From positions 263,860 through 327,859 of the forward strand of contig NZMG01000003.1 of assembly GCA_002694465.1 (NCBI GenBank): a stretch of DNA of 64,000 nucleotides, in the 5' to 3' direction. Below, one piece after another: positions 8,261 to 18,432 of the stretch. Numbering within the stretch: position 1 is the stretch's first letter; the number at the start of each line of letters is the position of its first letter. Both the position numbers and the translations under genes were made by a program. The notes under the pieces were generated by a model. That model saw only the letters and a program-made list of their open reading frames with translations, was not told the DNA's origin and did no database searches. Source of the stretch: Flavobacteriaceae bacterium (lineage in GTDB: Bacteria > Bacteroidota > Bacteroidia > Flavobacteriales > Flavobacteriaceae).

Positions 8261-9579
8261 TACAACTCCACATTTAGTAATTGCCCCGTAAGTTGAAGTA
8301 ATTCTAATTCTGAAAGTTTAGCTTGATATTTTGCTAAGTTCTTACTGGTTTTGGCATTTAGCAAATTAATTTGCGCCTGACGAAGCTCTACAGACGTGAT
8401 TTGACCCAATTTATAGCGTTCTAGCGAACGTTCATAGTTATTGGTTGCCGTAATCACATTTTGCTCTTGAAGCTTATAAATAGCCAATCTATTCTGATAA
8501 TTGCCATTTGCATTGGCTATATCTCTTTTTACTTCGGTTTTAATTTGATTGTATAAGATTTCTTGTGAATCTAACTGAATTTTTGCGTTTTTGACAGAGG
8601 TAATTCCGCTGCCACCATCAAATAAATTCCAAGTTAAACTAACTCCTGCAGAAAGCCCTGTAGTGTTATTTACAGCTAAAAAGCTTGTGGAAGGGAAAAA
8701 GCCATCATTCCAACCATACGAGCCCGACAACCCTACAGTTGGCAAAAAAACAGATTTGTTAGCCTTTAGATTATACTCGTTTATTTTGGTGTTTTTTTGA
8801 GCTTGCAATAATCGAATATTGTTAGTATCTGCCGTTTGAATAAAACTTTCCATTTTCAATGTTCCTAAAAACGAGACCGTAGTATCTACAGCAAATCCCC
8901 GCTCTAATTCCCCATTAAGAACTACCATTAAATCCCGCTTTGAATTTAAAAGTTGCTGATGACCATTCATTAAATTTATACTATCTGTCACCAAATCAAC
9001 TTCAGCATTTAAAACATTCAGTTTATTTACTTGCCCATATTCAAATGCATATTGAGCACGTTTTAAGCGGTCTTTGGTATTTTGTAATGTTTGTTTTAAA
9101 ACCTCTTCATTTTCGGTAAGTCGGGCCACTTCAAAATAGACTGAAAATAGTTGCAACAACGTAGTTTCAATAGTTTCTCTAGCTTGTAATTCGGAAAGAT
9201 TGTATTCTTCCTTTAACCGTTTGTAATCGTACCATCTTCCTAATCCGTCGAAAAGGGTATAATTCAAATTTAAGGAAGCATTGTAACGTTTTGTTTCGGC
9301 ACCATCTACTGTATTAACCGTTCCATCTTGAAAAGTTACTTCTTGATTTTCTTTATTGTATGATGCCCCCGCATTTCCTGTTAATGACGGAAGAAAACCA
9401 GAATTTAAAACCCCTTGGTTGTTATCTGCAATGGCAACATTATTTTTTGCAATTTCAACTCCAAAATTATTTTCTAAAACTTCAGCAACTGCTTTTTCCT
9501 TGGTTAATAATTCAAAATTTTGCGCTCCAGACACAACACAAATTAAACCAACTATACAAGTTAAAATACTAGACTTCAT
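8260..9579 (-). CDS. TolC-family outer-membrane efflux channel
   Basis: Outer-membrane channel of the TolC family, 439 residues, the exit duct of the RND system encoded upstream. The chosen start gives a clean signal peptide (MKSSILTC to VSGAQ); longer readings of the frame add a charged stretch within the pump gene. The two repeated halves show the usual long helical segments, with N-terminal phrases such as [11 protein letters not shown] and C-terminal NLFDGGSG. The ATG lies inside the last codons of the pump gene (11-base overlap), which points to translational coupling. The CPXCG gene overlaps its stop codon. Substrates of the pump cannot be read from sequence. Confidence 0.93.
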   Translation of the reverse strand: MKSSILTCIVGLICVVSGAQNFELLTKEKAVAEVLENNFGVEIAKNNVAIADNNQGVLNSGFLPSLTGNAGASYNKENQEVTFQDGTVNTVDGAETKRYNASLNLNYTLFDGLGRWYDYKRLKEEYNLSELQARETIETTLLQLFSVYFEVARLTENEEVLKQTLQNTKDRLKRAQYAFEYGQVNKLNVLNAEVDLVTDSINLMNGHQQLLNSKRDLMVVLNGELERGFAVDTTVSFLGTLKMESFIQTADTNNIRLLQAQKNTKINEYNLKANKSVFLPTVGLSGSYGWNDGFFPSTSFLAVNNTTGLSAGVSLTWNLFDGGSGITSVKNAKIQLDSQEILYNQIKTEVKRDIANANGNYQNRLAIYKLQEQNVITATNNYERSLERYKLGQITSVELRQAQINLLNAKTSKNLAKYQAKLSELELLQLTGQLLNVEL

Positions 9580-12500
9580 GGATTTCTTCTTCCTTTTTAA
9601 ATTCTTCATGATGCTCTTCAAATCGTCTACTAGCTTCTTCCGCAAATTCCCAATCTTTTTCTTCCTTCTGCTCCTTAATAGCTCGTTCTACATCCTCACG
9701 CTTAATTTCATCGCCTGTACTTAACCAAGCAACTTTAGCCTTAAACTCGTTAGTAATAGATAAAAGAAGAGGTAAAATAATTAGGGTTAAAACGGTTGCA
9801 ATTCCTATTCCATAGGCAATAGAAATAGCCATAGGCTTTAAAAATTGCGCTTGTCGGCTTTTTTCAATGAGCAATGGCGCTATACCTGCAATAGTCGTTA
9901 AAGAGGTAAGGAAAATAGCTCTAAAACGAGCGCGTCCGGCTTCAAACAATGCCTCTTCAAATTTCATCCCTTCCCGTAAAAAGGAATTAAATTTTCCTAT
10001 TAGCACCAATCCGTCGTTTACCATAATCCCAATTAATGCTATAATTCCTAAAGCCGAAAGTATATTAATTGGAAAATCATGAATCCAATGTCCCCAAGCC
10101 ACTGCAATAAAACTAAAGGGAATCATAAAGATGAGTAACAATGGTTGGCTGTAACTTCGGAAGGTAAAGGCAATTGTAATATAAATAAGCAGGATAATAA
10201 TAGGCACGACTGTCTTTGCAGACCTTGTAAGTTTTCCTGCTTCCCTATTTTGACCCTCGTAAGAAACACTCAACGAAGGATATTTTGAAAGTATTTCCGG
10301 CATCACATTATTCTCAATATCCGAAAGAATTTCGGTAGGGCTGCCCTTTGGGTCTTTTAGGTCTGCATTAAGTTGAATTTCTCGAAGTCCGTTTAAGTGA
10401 CTAATAGATTCATCTCCTCTTCTAATTTCATAAGTAGCAATTTCACCAAAAGGAACGCGTTGCCCCGAAGGGGTTACTATTCGCATATCGTCTAAATCGT
10501 TTATCGACTCCCGATTTATCCTGTTGTAACGCACCCAAACTCTAATTTCGTCTTGCCCTCGTTGAAATCGTTGTGCTTGTAATCCGAAAAATCCCGCACG
10601 AACTTGACTCATAACACTTTGAAGATTTAAACCAAGCGCATACGCTGTTTCGTTAAGTTCAACATTAATCTCTTTTATTCCCTCTGGATCGGTATCTGAA
10701 ACATCTGCCAACAAAGGGTTTTCCTCCATTATTTTTCGCAATTCATCTTTGGCAGCCTTTAGTTCTTCCGTATTGTTGCCTAAAAGTGAAACTGAAACAG
10801 GATTACCTCCAAAGTTTCCTCCAGACCCAAAGGTAAGTCGTTCCACTCCATACACACTACCCACTTCCTGTCTAATAGAATTGGTAATATCTGGGGATCC
10901 AGCGTCTCTTTCTTCCCCTGGGAGTAAGTTGACACTTAATGAGGCTTTATTATTTCCTGGACCCACTCTTTTTATAATATTTTCAACTACTTGTTTATTA
11001 TCTGTTTGTAATGCTGTGTATTCTTCATTTACCCTCCAAACAGCATCTTCTACTAAGGAAATAATAGAATCTGTTATTTTTGGATTGGTTCCCTCTGGCA
11101 TTAGTAAATCGATACTTACGCGGTCACTTGCAATTTGCGGAAAAAAGGCCCCTCTAATGATACCCCCATTAAATGAACCAATAGTAAGAATCATGACTGC
11201 AATAAGAATGGCAAAGGTGATAAACCGTTGTTTTAATGCAAACCGAAGAACAGGAGTATACATATTATCTCTACAATAACGCATAAACCTATCGCCGTAC
11301 TCATTAAATTTTCTAAGTTTCAAGAAAAGCTTATCAATTCCCTTTTTATCTTGTTTTTCCTTCTCTGTTTCACGAAGAAGTGCTTTTGAGTGTGCAATAT
11401 GAGTGGGGAGAATTATAAGCGCTTCTACTAGCGACACTACTAAGGTTAAAATAACAATTACTGAAACTTCACTGAAGAAATTTCCTATTCGACCATCCAG
11501 AAAAAGAAAGGTTGAAAATGCCAATACTGTAGTAATAATAGCCGAAGTTATAGGCGACAACACCTCCATAGTACCATCAATAGCCGCTTGTATTCTTGGT
11601 TTCCCTTTTTCGAAATGTTGGTAGATGTTTTCTGAAATAACAATTCCATCATCCACCAAAATACCAATGACGATAATCATTCCAAAAAGGGACAATACAT
11701 TAATGGTCACATTAAATTGAGATGCAAAAATAAACATCCCCAAAAATGCTATAGGTAACCCAAAGGCAACCCAAAAAGCAAGTCTTGTGTTTAGAAAAAA
11801 GGAAAGAAAGAACAAGACTAAAAAAATTCCCATAGCCCCATTTTCTAGAAGCAATTTAGTACGCTGTTTTAATGTAATAGAGGAATCGCTTACTACATCC
11901 AAATGTACTCCAGTGTATTTTTGATTAAAGTTCTCTATATAGGCGTTCACTTTGTCTGCAGTGGAAATAAGATCCTCATTGTTGGTATTACTAATTGTAA
12001 TATTGACAGCAATATTTCCATTAAAATACGAAGCGTTAGGTGTTTCTGAAAATCGATCCTTAACATCTGCAACATCTTGTAGACGAACGACAGTTCCATC
12101 GGCACTCGAGCGAACGACAATATGATTTAATTCGTCTCCATAATAAGAACGGTTATTTGCACGAATAAGGTAATCCTCTGCTTCGGTTTTAATATTTCCA
12201 CCGGTACTTAAAATATTGGCTTGTGAAACGGCCGAAGCAACTTCGGCAAAGGTGAGATTGTACGCCAATAAGTCACTTTCCCGTACAGCAATTTCAATTT
12301 CTTCTTCAGGATAGCCAGAGACTTCAATTTGAGAAACACCATCCATCCTACGGAGATCATTTTCTATTTGCCTCCCAATTTGTTTTAAAGTAGCGAGGTC
12401 TATATTTTTTCCGCTAATAGAGAAATCGATGGTTTGCCTTACATTTTCTTGTTTGGCTACTACCAAGGGCTCCATTCCTGTTGGGAAATTTGGAACACGA

Positions 12501-12841
12501 TCTACAGCATTCTTTACTTCAGCCAGCATGGCATCAATATCCCGCCCAGTTTCTATTTCTACGGTAATGCTTCCTCCATTTTCGCGGGATACAGAAGTAA
12601 CTCTATCTACCCCAATTAATCCCTTAAGGTTATCTTCGATTTTAAGTACAATCCCTTCTTCAATTTCTTGAGGTGCTGCCCCTGGATAGGCAATGCTAAT
12701 AGAAATAATCTCTGGATCTTGTAATGGAAAAAAGGAAGACTTTAGCTGGGATACTCCAATAAATCCGAATATAATAAAAGCGATAATGATGATATTTACC
12801 GCTACTTCATACTTTATAAAATAAGAGATGACTTTTTTCAT
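9569..12841 (-). CDS. RND efflux pump inner-membrane subunit
   Basis: Proton-driven inner-membrane pump of 1,090 residues in the AcrB/MexB-like RND superfamily, HAE-1 branch by appearance. It has the expected architecture: an N-terminal membrane helix, a large periplasmic porter domain, six helices from about residue 330 to 480, then a second repeat of the same plan. IPIAFLGMFIF and GILVDDGIVISENIY (around residues 365-410) are typical; the latter contains the conserved Asp pair of the proton relay. The C-terminal tail of about 50 residues is very rich in Glu and Lys and is unusual in length. It follows the adaptor gene directly (TAGATG). Metal pumps of the CusA type are also RND proteins, but no methionine-rich metal pathway is evident, so drug or solvent efflux is more likely. 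Confidence 0.95.
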   Translation of the reverse strand: MKKVISYFIKYEVAVNIIIIAFIIFGFIGVSQLKSSFFPLQDPEIISISIAYPGAAPQEIEEGIVLKIEDNLKGLIGVDRVTSVSRENGGSITVEIETGRDIDAMLAEVKNAVDRVPNFPTGMEPLVVAKQENVRQTIDFSISGKNIDLATLKQIGRQIENDLRRMDGVSQIEVSGYPEEEIEIAVRESDLLAYNLTFAEVASAVSQANILSTGGNIKTEAEDYLIRANNRSYYGDELNHIVVRSSADGTVVRLQDVADVKDRFSETPNASYFNGNIAVNITISNTNNEDLISTADKVNAYIENFNQKYTGVHLDVVSDSSITLKQRTKLLLENGAMGIFLVLFFLSFFLNTRLAFWVAFGLPIAFLGMFIFASQFNVTINVLSLFGMIIVIGILVDDGIVISENIYQHFEKGKPRIQAAIDGTMEVLSPITSAIITTVLAFSTFLFLDGRIGNFFSEVSVIVILTLVVSLVEALIILPTHIAHSKALLRETEKEKQDKKGIDKLFLKLRKFNEYGDRFMRYCRDNMYTPVLRFALKQRFITFAILIAVMILTIGSFNGGIIRGAFFPQIASDRVSIDLLMPEGTNPKITDSIISLVEDAVWRVNEEYTALQTDNKQVVENIIKRVGPGNNKASLSVNLLPGEERDAGSPDITNSIRQEVGSVYGVERLTFGSGGNFGGNPVSVSLLGNNTEELKAAKDELRKIMEENPLLADVSDTDPEGIKEINVELNETAYALGLNLQSVMSQVRAGFFGLQAQRFQRGQDEIRVWVRYNRINRESINDLDDMRIVTPSGQRVPFGEIATYEIRRGDESISHLNGLREIQLNADLKDPKGSPTEILSDIENNVMPEILSKYPSLSVSYEGQNREAGKLTRSAKTVVPIIILLIYITIAFTFRSYSQPLLLIFMIPFSFIAVAWGHWIHDFPINILSALGIIALIGIMVNDGLVLIGKFNSFLREGMKFEEALFEAGRARFRAIFLTSLTTIAGIAPLLIEKSRQAQFLKPMAISIAYGIGIATVLTLIILPLLLSITNEFKAKVAWLSTGDEIKREDVERAIKEQKEEKDWEFAEEASRRFEEHHEEFKKEEEIHEV

Positions 12842-13990
12842 CTATTCGGTAGTTTTAGTTGAAGTTGTATCTGTAGTATTTGCTTCTTTATACACTTTTA
12901 CCAACATACCCGCATAAGCCCCTGCAACAGGTCTTGAAACCACTTGGGTACCATCGGGAATCCCCTTTACCACCATATCTTTTGAAGAAAAATAGACAGG
13001 CTCTACTTCTAAAACATCCAAAATACTATCACGCACTATAAATATTTCGGATTCATTAACCAATAGTTTTCTAGATAGTTTAATCGCGTTAGGCTCTTCC
13101 TTGGCTTCCAATTGTGCCTCTAGATACATCCCTTCTTTTAATCCTTCTCCTTTTACTTCTACATATACTTTTATGGTTTGTGTAGCTTGATCAATACTAC
13201 TATTCACCCTAGTTACAGTACCCGTAAATGTATCATTCCCATCAATAGAATTTAACGCAACTTTTTCTCCTAAACTCAGCAAATCACTATAATTTTTACC
13301 AATAGACAATTCTAACTCATACACCGATGTATCAATAAATTCTCCTAATTTTTGCCCCTGTCTAATGAGGGTTCCCTTGGTTACTAAAGCTTCTGTAAGA
13401 ACGCCGCTAAAGGGTGCCGAAATACTATACTTCCCTAAACGTTGTTCAAGGTTTTTTATGTTATAATAGGAGGTTGTTACGCCTCTTCCTGTAATAAAAT
13501 AATTCACTTTTTCGGAAGACGTTTCAGGAAGTGGTGGTAATGATTTATTGATATTAATACTATTTAAATAATTTTGCCACGTTGGGAAAGCTTCTGGATA
13601 ATCCAGTCTTAAATCCGGCATTAGTGAGGTTACCAAATTATAGAATTCACTTTTTGCAGCTTGAACCGATGCGTAGTATTCTGATGCATCCATTCGCAAT
13701 AAAGTTTCTCCTTTTCTATAGGATTGTCCTGTTTTAAAATCATGTGAACTAGAAGAAAAAATCCCTTGAACTTCTGCATATAGCTCCAATCTATTTTTAG
13801 CAATTAAATTTCCATTGGCAGGAATAACAATTGGAACGGATCCGTTTTGAGCTGTTTCAGTAAAAACAGTTTTAACTATCTTTTGTACTTGAGGTTTAGG
13901 CTTATTGCTATTTTTTACAATGAGATAGGCACCTAGCAATGCACCACCAATAATAACAACTCCTATTAGGGAAAGTAAAATTCTACGCAC
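12842..13990 (-). CDS. RND efflux periplasmic adaptor subunit
   Basis: Membrane fusion protein of the AcrA/HlyD type, 382 residues, bridging pump and TolC channel. An N-terminal membrane segment (residues 3-26) anchors it; the lipoyl half-motifs and beta-barrel follow, with the typical APFSGVLTE near residue 195 and LEAQLEAKEE near 290. The hairpin region is short. The start is GTG, and the protein is in phase with the anchor from its first codon; no better ATG exists. It is first in the operon adaptor-pump-channel-CPXCG. A TAnnTTTG box lies about 25 bases upstream. Confidence 0.93.
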   Translation of the reverse strand: MRRILLSLIGVVIIGGALLGAYLIVKNSNKPKPQVQKIVKTVFTETAQNGSVPIVIPANGNLIAKNRLELYAEVQGIFSSSSHDFKTGQSYRKGETLLRMDASEYYASVQAAKSEFYNLVTSLMPDLRLDYPEAFPTWQNYLNSININKSLPPLPETSSEKVNYFITGRGVTTSYYNIKNLEQRLGKYSISAPFSGVLTEALVTKGTLIRQGQKLGEFIDTSVYELELSIGKNYSDLLSLGEKVALNSIDGNDTFTGTVTRVNSSIDQATQTIKVYVEVKGEGLKEGMYLEAQLEAKEEPNAIKLSRKLLVNESEIFIVRDSILDVLEVEPVYFSSKDMVVKGIPDGTQVVSRPVAGAYAGMLVKVYKEANTTDTTSTKTTE

Positions 13991-14014
13991 AAATTTAAAT
14001 TTAGGTTAGAATTT

Positions 14015-14022
14015 CAAAAGTA
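14015..14022 (-). promoter_or_regulatory. -7 box for the RND efflux operon
   Basis: TACTTTTG matches the Bacteroidota TAnnTTTG box on the minus strand, about 25 bases before the GTG start of the adaptor gene. The upstream -33 element is not clear. Confidence 0.55.
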
Positions 14023-14069
14023 ACAACCTAAAGTTGGCTATTGCGTTAAACTAATCTTAAAAAAATATT

Positions 14070-15986
14070 CTAGTTCAATTCGTCAATTTGAAGGGTAATT
14101 TGCTCCCACTCGGTCATTAGTTTTTGCAATTTGTTCTTTTTAGACTCGTACTGTTCAAAAAAGTTAGATTGACTTATTGTTTTCTCGTAATTCACCGCCA
14201 ATTCTACATCTATTTCTTTAATTTCTTTTTCAAGTTGATGGATGGCAGCTTCGGTTTTGCTTAATTTGTTTTGAAGTGATTTACTTTTTTTCTGTTCTTC
14301 GTATGCCTCTTTACCACTTTTGGCTTTTTCAACTGGTTTTTTTTCAGAAATAGATTTTTTTTCGGCTTCTCTTAAATTTTGAAGATTTCTTTGTTCAAGG
14401 AAATAATCTATATCCCCCAAGTATTCTTTAATTCTATGGTCTTTAAACTCGTATACCTTATTGGTTAACCCTTGAAGAAAGTCCCTGTCGTGAGATACCA
14501 CAATCAAGGTGCCGGTAAAATTCTTTAAAGCTTCCTTGAGTACGTTTTTAGATTTTATATCTAAGTGGTTGGTAGGCTCATCCATCACCAATACGTTAAA
14601 AGGTTGAAGCAATAGTTTTGCAAGTGCTAAACGATTACGCTCACCTCCAGACAACACCCGAACATATTTATCTACTTCCTCACCACGAAACAAAAAAGAG
14701 CCCAAAATATCCCGAACCCGAGGACGCGATTTTTCGTCTGCCGCATCTATCATGGTTTCTTCTACCGTTTTGTTCCCGTTGAGATATTCGGCTTGGTTTT
14801 GCGCAAAATATCCTATTTGTACATTATGACCCAATTCTATTTTTCCTTGGTAGTCAATCTCACCCACTATCATCTTTGCAAGGGTCGATTTCCCTTGGCC
14901 ATTTTGCCCTACAAAGGCTGTTTTGCTGTCACGCTCAATTAATAAACTTACATTTTTCAATACTTCTTTTTCATCATAGTTTTTTGAAGCATTTTTAGCA
15001 GTAACCACTACTTTCCCAGGAGTAACCGAAATTGGAAAACGAAGCGTCATTACAGAATTGTCGTCTTCATCTACTTCAATTCTATCGATCCTATCTAACT
15101 TTTTTATTAATGATTGCGCCATGGAAGCCTTACTAGCCTTCGCACGGAATTTTTCAATAAGTTTTTCAGTCTGTTCTATCTGCTTTTGCTGATTCTTTTG
15201 CGTGGCTAATTGTTGTTCTCTAAGTTCTTTTCTTAGCACTAAATATTTAGAATAGGGTTTAGGGAAATCGTAGATTTTTCCTAATGAAATTTCAATAGTC
15301 CTATTGGTTACATGGTCCAAAAACATCTTGTCATGACTTACAAGTACCACGGCTCCAGCGTAGTTTCGAAGAAATTCTTCCAACCATAAAATAGACTCAA
15401 TATCTAAGTGATTGGTAGGCTCATCAAGCAGTAAAATATCATTGTTTTGAAGGAGTAATTTTGCTAACTCAATTCGCATACGCCATCCTCCCGAAAAAGT
15501 ATCGGTCAATTTTTCAAAATCTTCCCGTTGAAAGCCTAAACCTTGTAAAATTCGTTCGGTTTCCCCTTGATAATTATACCCTCCATGAATTTCATATTGA
15601 TGTTGAATTTCGTTTAAATCCACCATAAGCTGATGATATCCATCACTTTCATAATCGGTTCTTTCTGCCAATTGGGTATTTATGTCTTCAAGTTGCTTTT
15701 CAAGTTTTTTAATTTCAGTAAAGGCTTGATAAGACTCTTCCAAAACGGTACGCCCTTTCACAAAATCAATATCTTGTTTCAAAAAACCTATAGAAACTTC
15801 TTTATCGGTAGCAATTTGGCCCGTATCATATTCCTGTTCACGAGAAATAATTCGTAACAAGGTAGATTTTCCCGCACCGTTTTTTCCTACCAATCCCACG
15901 CGGTCACCAGCCTTAAGCTGAAAGGTGATTCCTTCGAACAAATATTCGCCTTGAAACGAAACAGAAAGATTATGAATGTTTATCAT
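14070..15986 (-). CDS. ABC-F family ATP-binding protein (Uup-like)
   Basis: Soluble ABC-F ATPase of 638 residues with two ATP-binding halves and no membrane segment. Walker A sites read GKNGAGKST (near residue 36) and GQNGQGKST (near 361); signatures read SGGWRMR and SGGERNR, and both Walker B sites have LLLDEPTNHLD or VMDEPTNHLD. The linker between the halves and a C-terminal coiled coil of about 80 residues fit the Uup/EttA-type translation and ribosome-quality factors. Such proteins act at the ribosome; some confer resistance to ribosome-binding antibiotics, but nothing here indicates resistance. It is divergent from the DUF983 gene, with a CATCTTTG box in the shared gap as its likely promoter. 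Confidence 0.94.
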   Translation of the reverse strand: MINIHNLSVSFQGEYLFEGITFQLKAGDRVGLVGKNGAGKSTLLRIISREQEYDTGQIATDKEVSIGFLKQDIDFVKGRTVLEESYQAFTEIKKLEKQLEDINTQLAERTDYESDGYHQLMVDLNEIQHQYEIHGGYNYQGETERILQGLGFQREDFEKLTDTFSGGWRMRIELAKLLLQNNDILLLDEPTNHLDIESILWLEEFLRNYAGAVVLVSHDKMFLDHVTNRTIEISLGKIYDFPKPYSKYLVLRKELREQQLATQKNQQKQIEQTEKLIEKFRAKASKASMAQSLIKKLDRIDRIEVDEDDNSVMTLRFPISVTPGKVVVTAKNASKNYDEKEVLKNVSLLIERDSKTAFVGQNGQGKSTLAKMIVGEIDYQGKIELGHNVQIGYFAQNQAEYLNGNKTVEETMIDAADEKSRPRVRDILGSFLFRGEEVDKYVRVLSGGERNRLALAKLLLQPFNVLVMDEPTNHLDIKSKNVLKEALKNFTGTLIVVSHDRDFLQGLTNKVYEFKDHRIKEYLGDIDYFLEQRNLQNLREAEKKSISEKKPVEKAKSGKEAYEEQKKSKSLQNKLSKTEAAIHQLEKEIKEIDVELAVNYEKTISQSNFFEQYESKKNKLQKLMTEWEQITLQIDELN

Positions 15987-16026
15987 GAAAGTAACTTAGG
16001 TAACATAAAAGTTTTGCAAAGATGCT

Positions 16027-16034
16027 TAATTTTG
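16027..16034 (+). promoter_or_regulatory. -7 box for the DUF983 gene
   Basis: TAATTTTG matches TAnnTTTG and lies 13 bases before the ATG, leaving a very short leader. It faces away from the ABC-F gene. Confidence 0.55.
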
Positions 16035-16047
16035 CGGCAGAAAAAAA

Positions 16048-16434
16048 ATGCATATGTCACTAAAAGGAAGTAAAGCTTACAGCATAGTTACCAGTACATG
16101 TCCCGTTTGTCAATCTGGAAAAATGTACAGCAATAAAAATCCTTATAAAATTTCGGAAACCTTAAAAATGAATGAACGATGCCCGCATTGTGATACAAAA
16201 TTTAAAATTGAACCCTCTTTCTTTTATGGCGCGATGTATGTAAGTTATGGGGTTGGTATTGCCTTTGCAGTGGTTGCGTTTATTGTTTCGTTTTTTATTC
16301 TTAACCTGGGAAGACTGAATTCTTTTTTTGTCATTATTGGGACTTTAGTTGTTTTCCTTCCTATTATATTAAGACTTTCAAGAAATATTTGGATTAACTT
16401 TTTCTTTAAATATGATGAGAAAAAGGCTAATTAA
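16048..16434 (+). CDS. DUF983 family membrane protein
   Basis: Membrane protein of 128 residues matching DUF983. The N-terminal part carries two CxxC pairs (CPVC near residue 18 and CPHC near 46), probably a zinc ribbon, followed by the conserved FFYGAMY and two membrane helices. The function is unknown. ATG codons at 16048 and 16054 are both possible; the second gives MSLKGSKAYSI, similar to family starts. The 3' end overlaps that of the opposing DAO-type gene by eight bases. Confidence 0.88.
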   Translation: MHMSLKGSKAYSIVTSTCPVCQSGKMYSNKNPYKISETLKMNERCPHCDTKFKIEPSFFYGAMYVSYGVGIAFAVVAFIVSFFILNLGRLNSFFVIIGTLVVFLPIILRLSRNIWINFFFKYDEKKAN

Positions 16435-17470
16435 AGAATCTATTGATATTAATTTCTGAAGGTAAAGCAACTTTATTTTCCATAAAATCATACAAATTTT
16501 TTGATAGTAATGGAGCCATTAACAGACCATGCGTTCCTAGACCGTTCAAAAAATAAATATTTTCAAAATTTGAAAGATTTCCCACAATAGGTCTTTTATT
16601 CAGCACCGTAGGACGCATTCCCACTTCTTGATCTACCATTTGAAATGGAACTGAAATCATTTTTTTTAATGCACCAACCAATTCATTTTTCCCCTTTTCT
16701 GAAATTATATGGGTATTACTTTTATGATCGAAAGTGGCGCCCACCTTGTATAAATCATTCCCTTGAGGAATTATAAAATATTTTCCTTTTAAAACCGAAT
16801 TACATTTAAGATCAATAGCTTTAATGGTAATGTACTCTCCTTTTTTTGAATGTAATATATCTTTAGGGAAATAGGGGTTTTGTAGTGCCGAAACGCCTTG
16901 AGCAAATACAATTTTATTGGCAATAATGGACTTGTAAGTAACTTCCTTTTTATTGTGACGTAATTTTTTATAATCAAAGGCCTCTTCAAGTAAGGATTTA
17001 CTTTGCCTTAGATGATGTGTATATTTTTCTATAAGTAACTTTGTATTTAGTTGAAAAGTACTTTTCAACTCACCGAAATTAAAGGGAGCCTGTATACTCT
17101 CATTGTCATTTTTAACAATAGTGCTTGAAAGATATTTTTCAAGTTCTTTTTTATCACTAGCAACTATCCAATTATTTTGATCTTCATTACTTGCAAAGAT
17201 TTTTAATACTCTGGTTTCTAGAACAATTTCTTGAGAAATAAAAGCTTCTAAATTTTTATAAAAGGGGAAAGCATACTCAAAAAAGGAATCGGAATTCCAA
17301 ACGGGATTAAATCTTTTTAATACACACGGGTTTACAACCCCACCTGCGACACTTGTTGCCGAGGATTTTGCATCGATAACAACAAAACTTTTATTGTTTT
17401 TCCGAAGTTGTTCGCAAATGGAAATTCCTGCAATTCCTAACCCAACAATTATGTAATCTATTTTATCCAT
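16427..17470 (-). CDS. FAD-dependent oxidoreductase (DAO family)
   Basis: Flavoenzyme of 347 residues resembling D-amino-acid oxidase/glycine oxidase. The N-terminal FAD-binding fingerprint is G-L-G-I-A-G within DYIIVGLGIAGISIC (about residues 4-18). Near the C-terminus GMRPTVLNKRPIVGN and NGLGTHGLLMAP form the second flavin-contact region. The substrate is unknown. The chosen ATG is preferred over one five codons upstream because that one lies within the terminator hairpin of the gld operon. It is unusual that the start codon follows the T-run of that terminator directly, so translation depends on read-through or on a promoter inside gldN. Confidence 0.88.
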   Translation of the reverse strand: MDKIDYIIVGLGIAGISICEQLRKNNKSFVVIDAKSSATSVAGGVVNPCVLKRFNPVWNSDSFFEYAFPFYKNLEAFISQEIVLETRVLKIFASNEDQNNWIVASDKKELEKYLSSTIVKNDNESIQAPFNFGELKSTFQLNTKLLIEKYTHHLRQSKSLLEEAFDYKKLRHNKKEVTYKSIIANKIVFAQGVSALQNPYFPKDILHSKKGEYITIKAIDLKCNSVLKGKYFIIPQGNDLYKVGATFDHKSNTHIISEKGKNELVGALKKMISVPFQMVDQEVGMRPTVLNKRPIVGNLSNFENIYFLNGLGTHGLLMAPLLSKNLYDFMENKVALPSEININRFFN

Positions 17471-17502
17471 AAAAAAACCCTCCAAAGGTAAGGAGGGTTT
17501 TT
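17471..17502 (-). terminator. Terminator after gldN
   Basis: AAACCCTCC, an 8-base loop and GGAGGGTTT form a 9-bp stem, followed on the minus strand by a run of T directly before the ATG of the DAO-type gene. It should end most gldKLMN transcripts. Confidence 0.85.
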
Positions 17503-17523
17503 AATTTTATCACTTTGAATTTA

Positions 17524-18420
17524 TTAATAATTCCAAAGGTCTATTTCTATATTTCTAATTTGTTCTTTGATGCGATCAGACTCCAATAATTGCATCAATG
17601 CATTATCGCTTATGTAATCTGCTACACCTCTATCTCCTTGCACGTTATCTTCTTTATAGATTACGGCACTAAATCTTCTTGAATTTAACAAATGATCAAA
17701 GGAAATAGGCTGTGATGTGTTTTTGCGGTTGAATGCCATAGATTGGTTTAACACTTCTCTCGTCGCGGGAAACCAAACCCAGAATAATTCAACTTTTGCA
17801 TCTACTCCGTCATCTGGATATGCTTTAGAACGAGCCTCGTTTGCTACTGGACAAAGTCCAAGCAATCTGTAACGAAGTTCTCCTTGACGCTTATCAAGAT
17901 ACCAATATCCACGAATTCTCCACTCTTCAACATCTCCAGCATCCAAAGTAAATTTTCGAATGTATTCTGGATCTACTACACCTTCTGCGTTGTATTGCTC
18001 AATACCTAAATCGGTAGTGTCACTATACATTAAAGAAGCTTCGATGTCTTTAAGTGTACGCTTTTCAGTAAAATAAGAATCGGCATACACTTGGTCTATT
18101 TTACCATTTTTGATATTCTTTACCAAAACATCATACAAAGAACGCCTGTCTGCTCCAATGTTGTTGGTATCGATTGGGTAATACAATGGAAAATTCACTC
18201 TTTCATCAAGGTCAATAATTTCCCAAGTGGTTTTGGACCACAACACATCACGCTCGTCAACGTATCCATAAGGTAATGGAGTATCGTTATCGTAGGCAAT
18301 CTGAGCTTCGGTCTTTACGCCTATCTCATCGGGTGTCTTTGCATTAAGGATATTGATTTGCGCAGTGGCACTTATCCCTAAAAGACCCATTATACATAAA
18401 ACAACATTTCTAAAACTCAT
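17524..18420 (-). CDS. gldN: Gliding motility/type IX secretion protein GldN
   Basis: Periplasmic component of the Bacteroidota type IX secretion system and gliding motor, 298 residues. It has a signal peptide (residues 1-20) and the GldN core with conserved WRIRGYWYLDKRQGELRYRLLG (the stretch around residues 158-180), LFWVWFP and RRFSAVIYKEDN. GldN works with GldK as a ring attached to the outer membrane and contacting GldM. It is the last gene of gldKLMN, 12 bases after gldM, followed by a strong terminator. No gldO paralogue follows, unlike in some Flavobacterium species. Confidence 0.96.
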   Translation of the reverse strand: MSFRNVVLCIMGLLGISATAQINILNAKTPDEIGVKTEAQIAYDNDTPLPYGYVDERDVLWSKTTWEIIDLDERVNFPLYYPIDTNNIGADRRSLYDVLVKNIKNGKIDQVYADSYFTEKRTLKDIEASLMYSDTTDLGIEQYNAEGVVDPEYIRKFTLDAGDVEEWRIRGYWYLDKRQGELRYRLLGLCPVANEARSKAYPDDGVDAKVELFWVWFPATREVLNQSMAFNRKNTSQPISFDHLLNSRRFSAVIYKEDNVQGDRGVADYISDNALMQLLESDRIKEQIRNIEIDLWNY

Positions 18421-18432
18421 ATTTTAATATTC

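Noticed and set aside
9580..9645. N-terminal extension of TolC
   Set aside because: It is the end of the pump gene in another frame; the chosen start begins a proper signal peptide.
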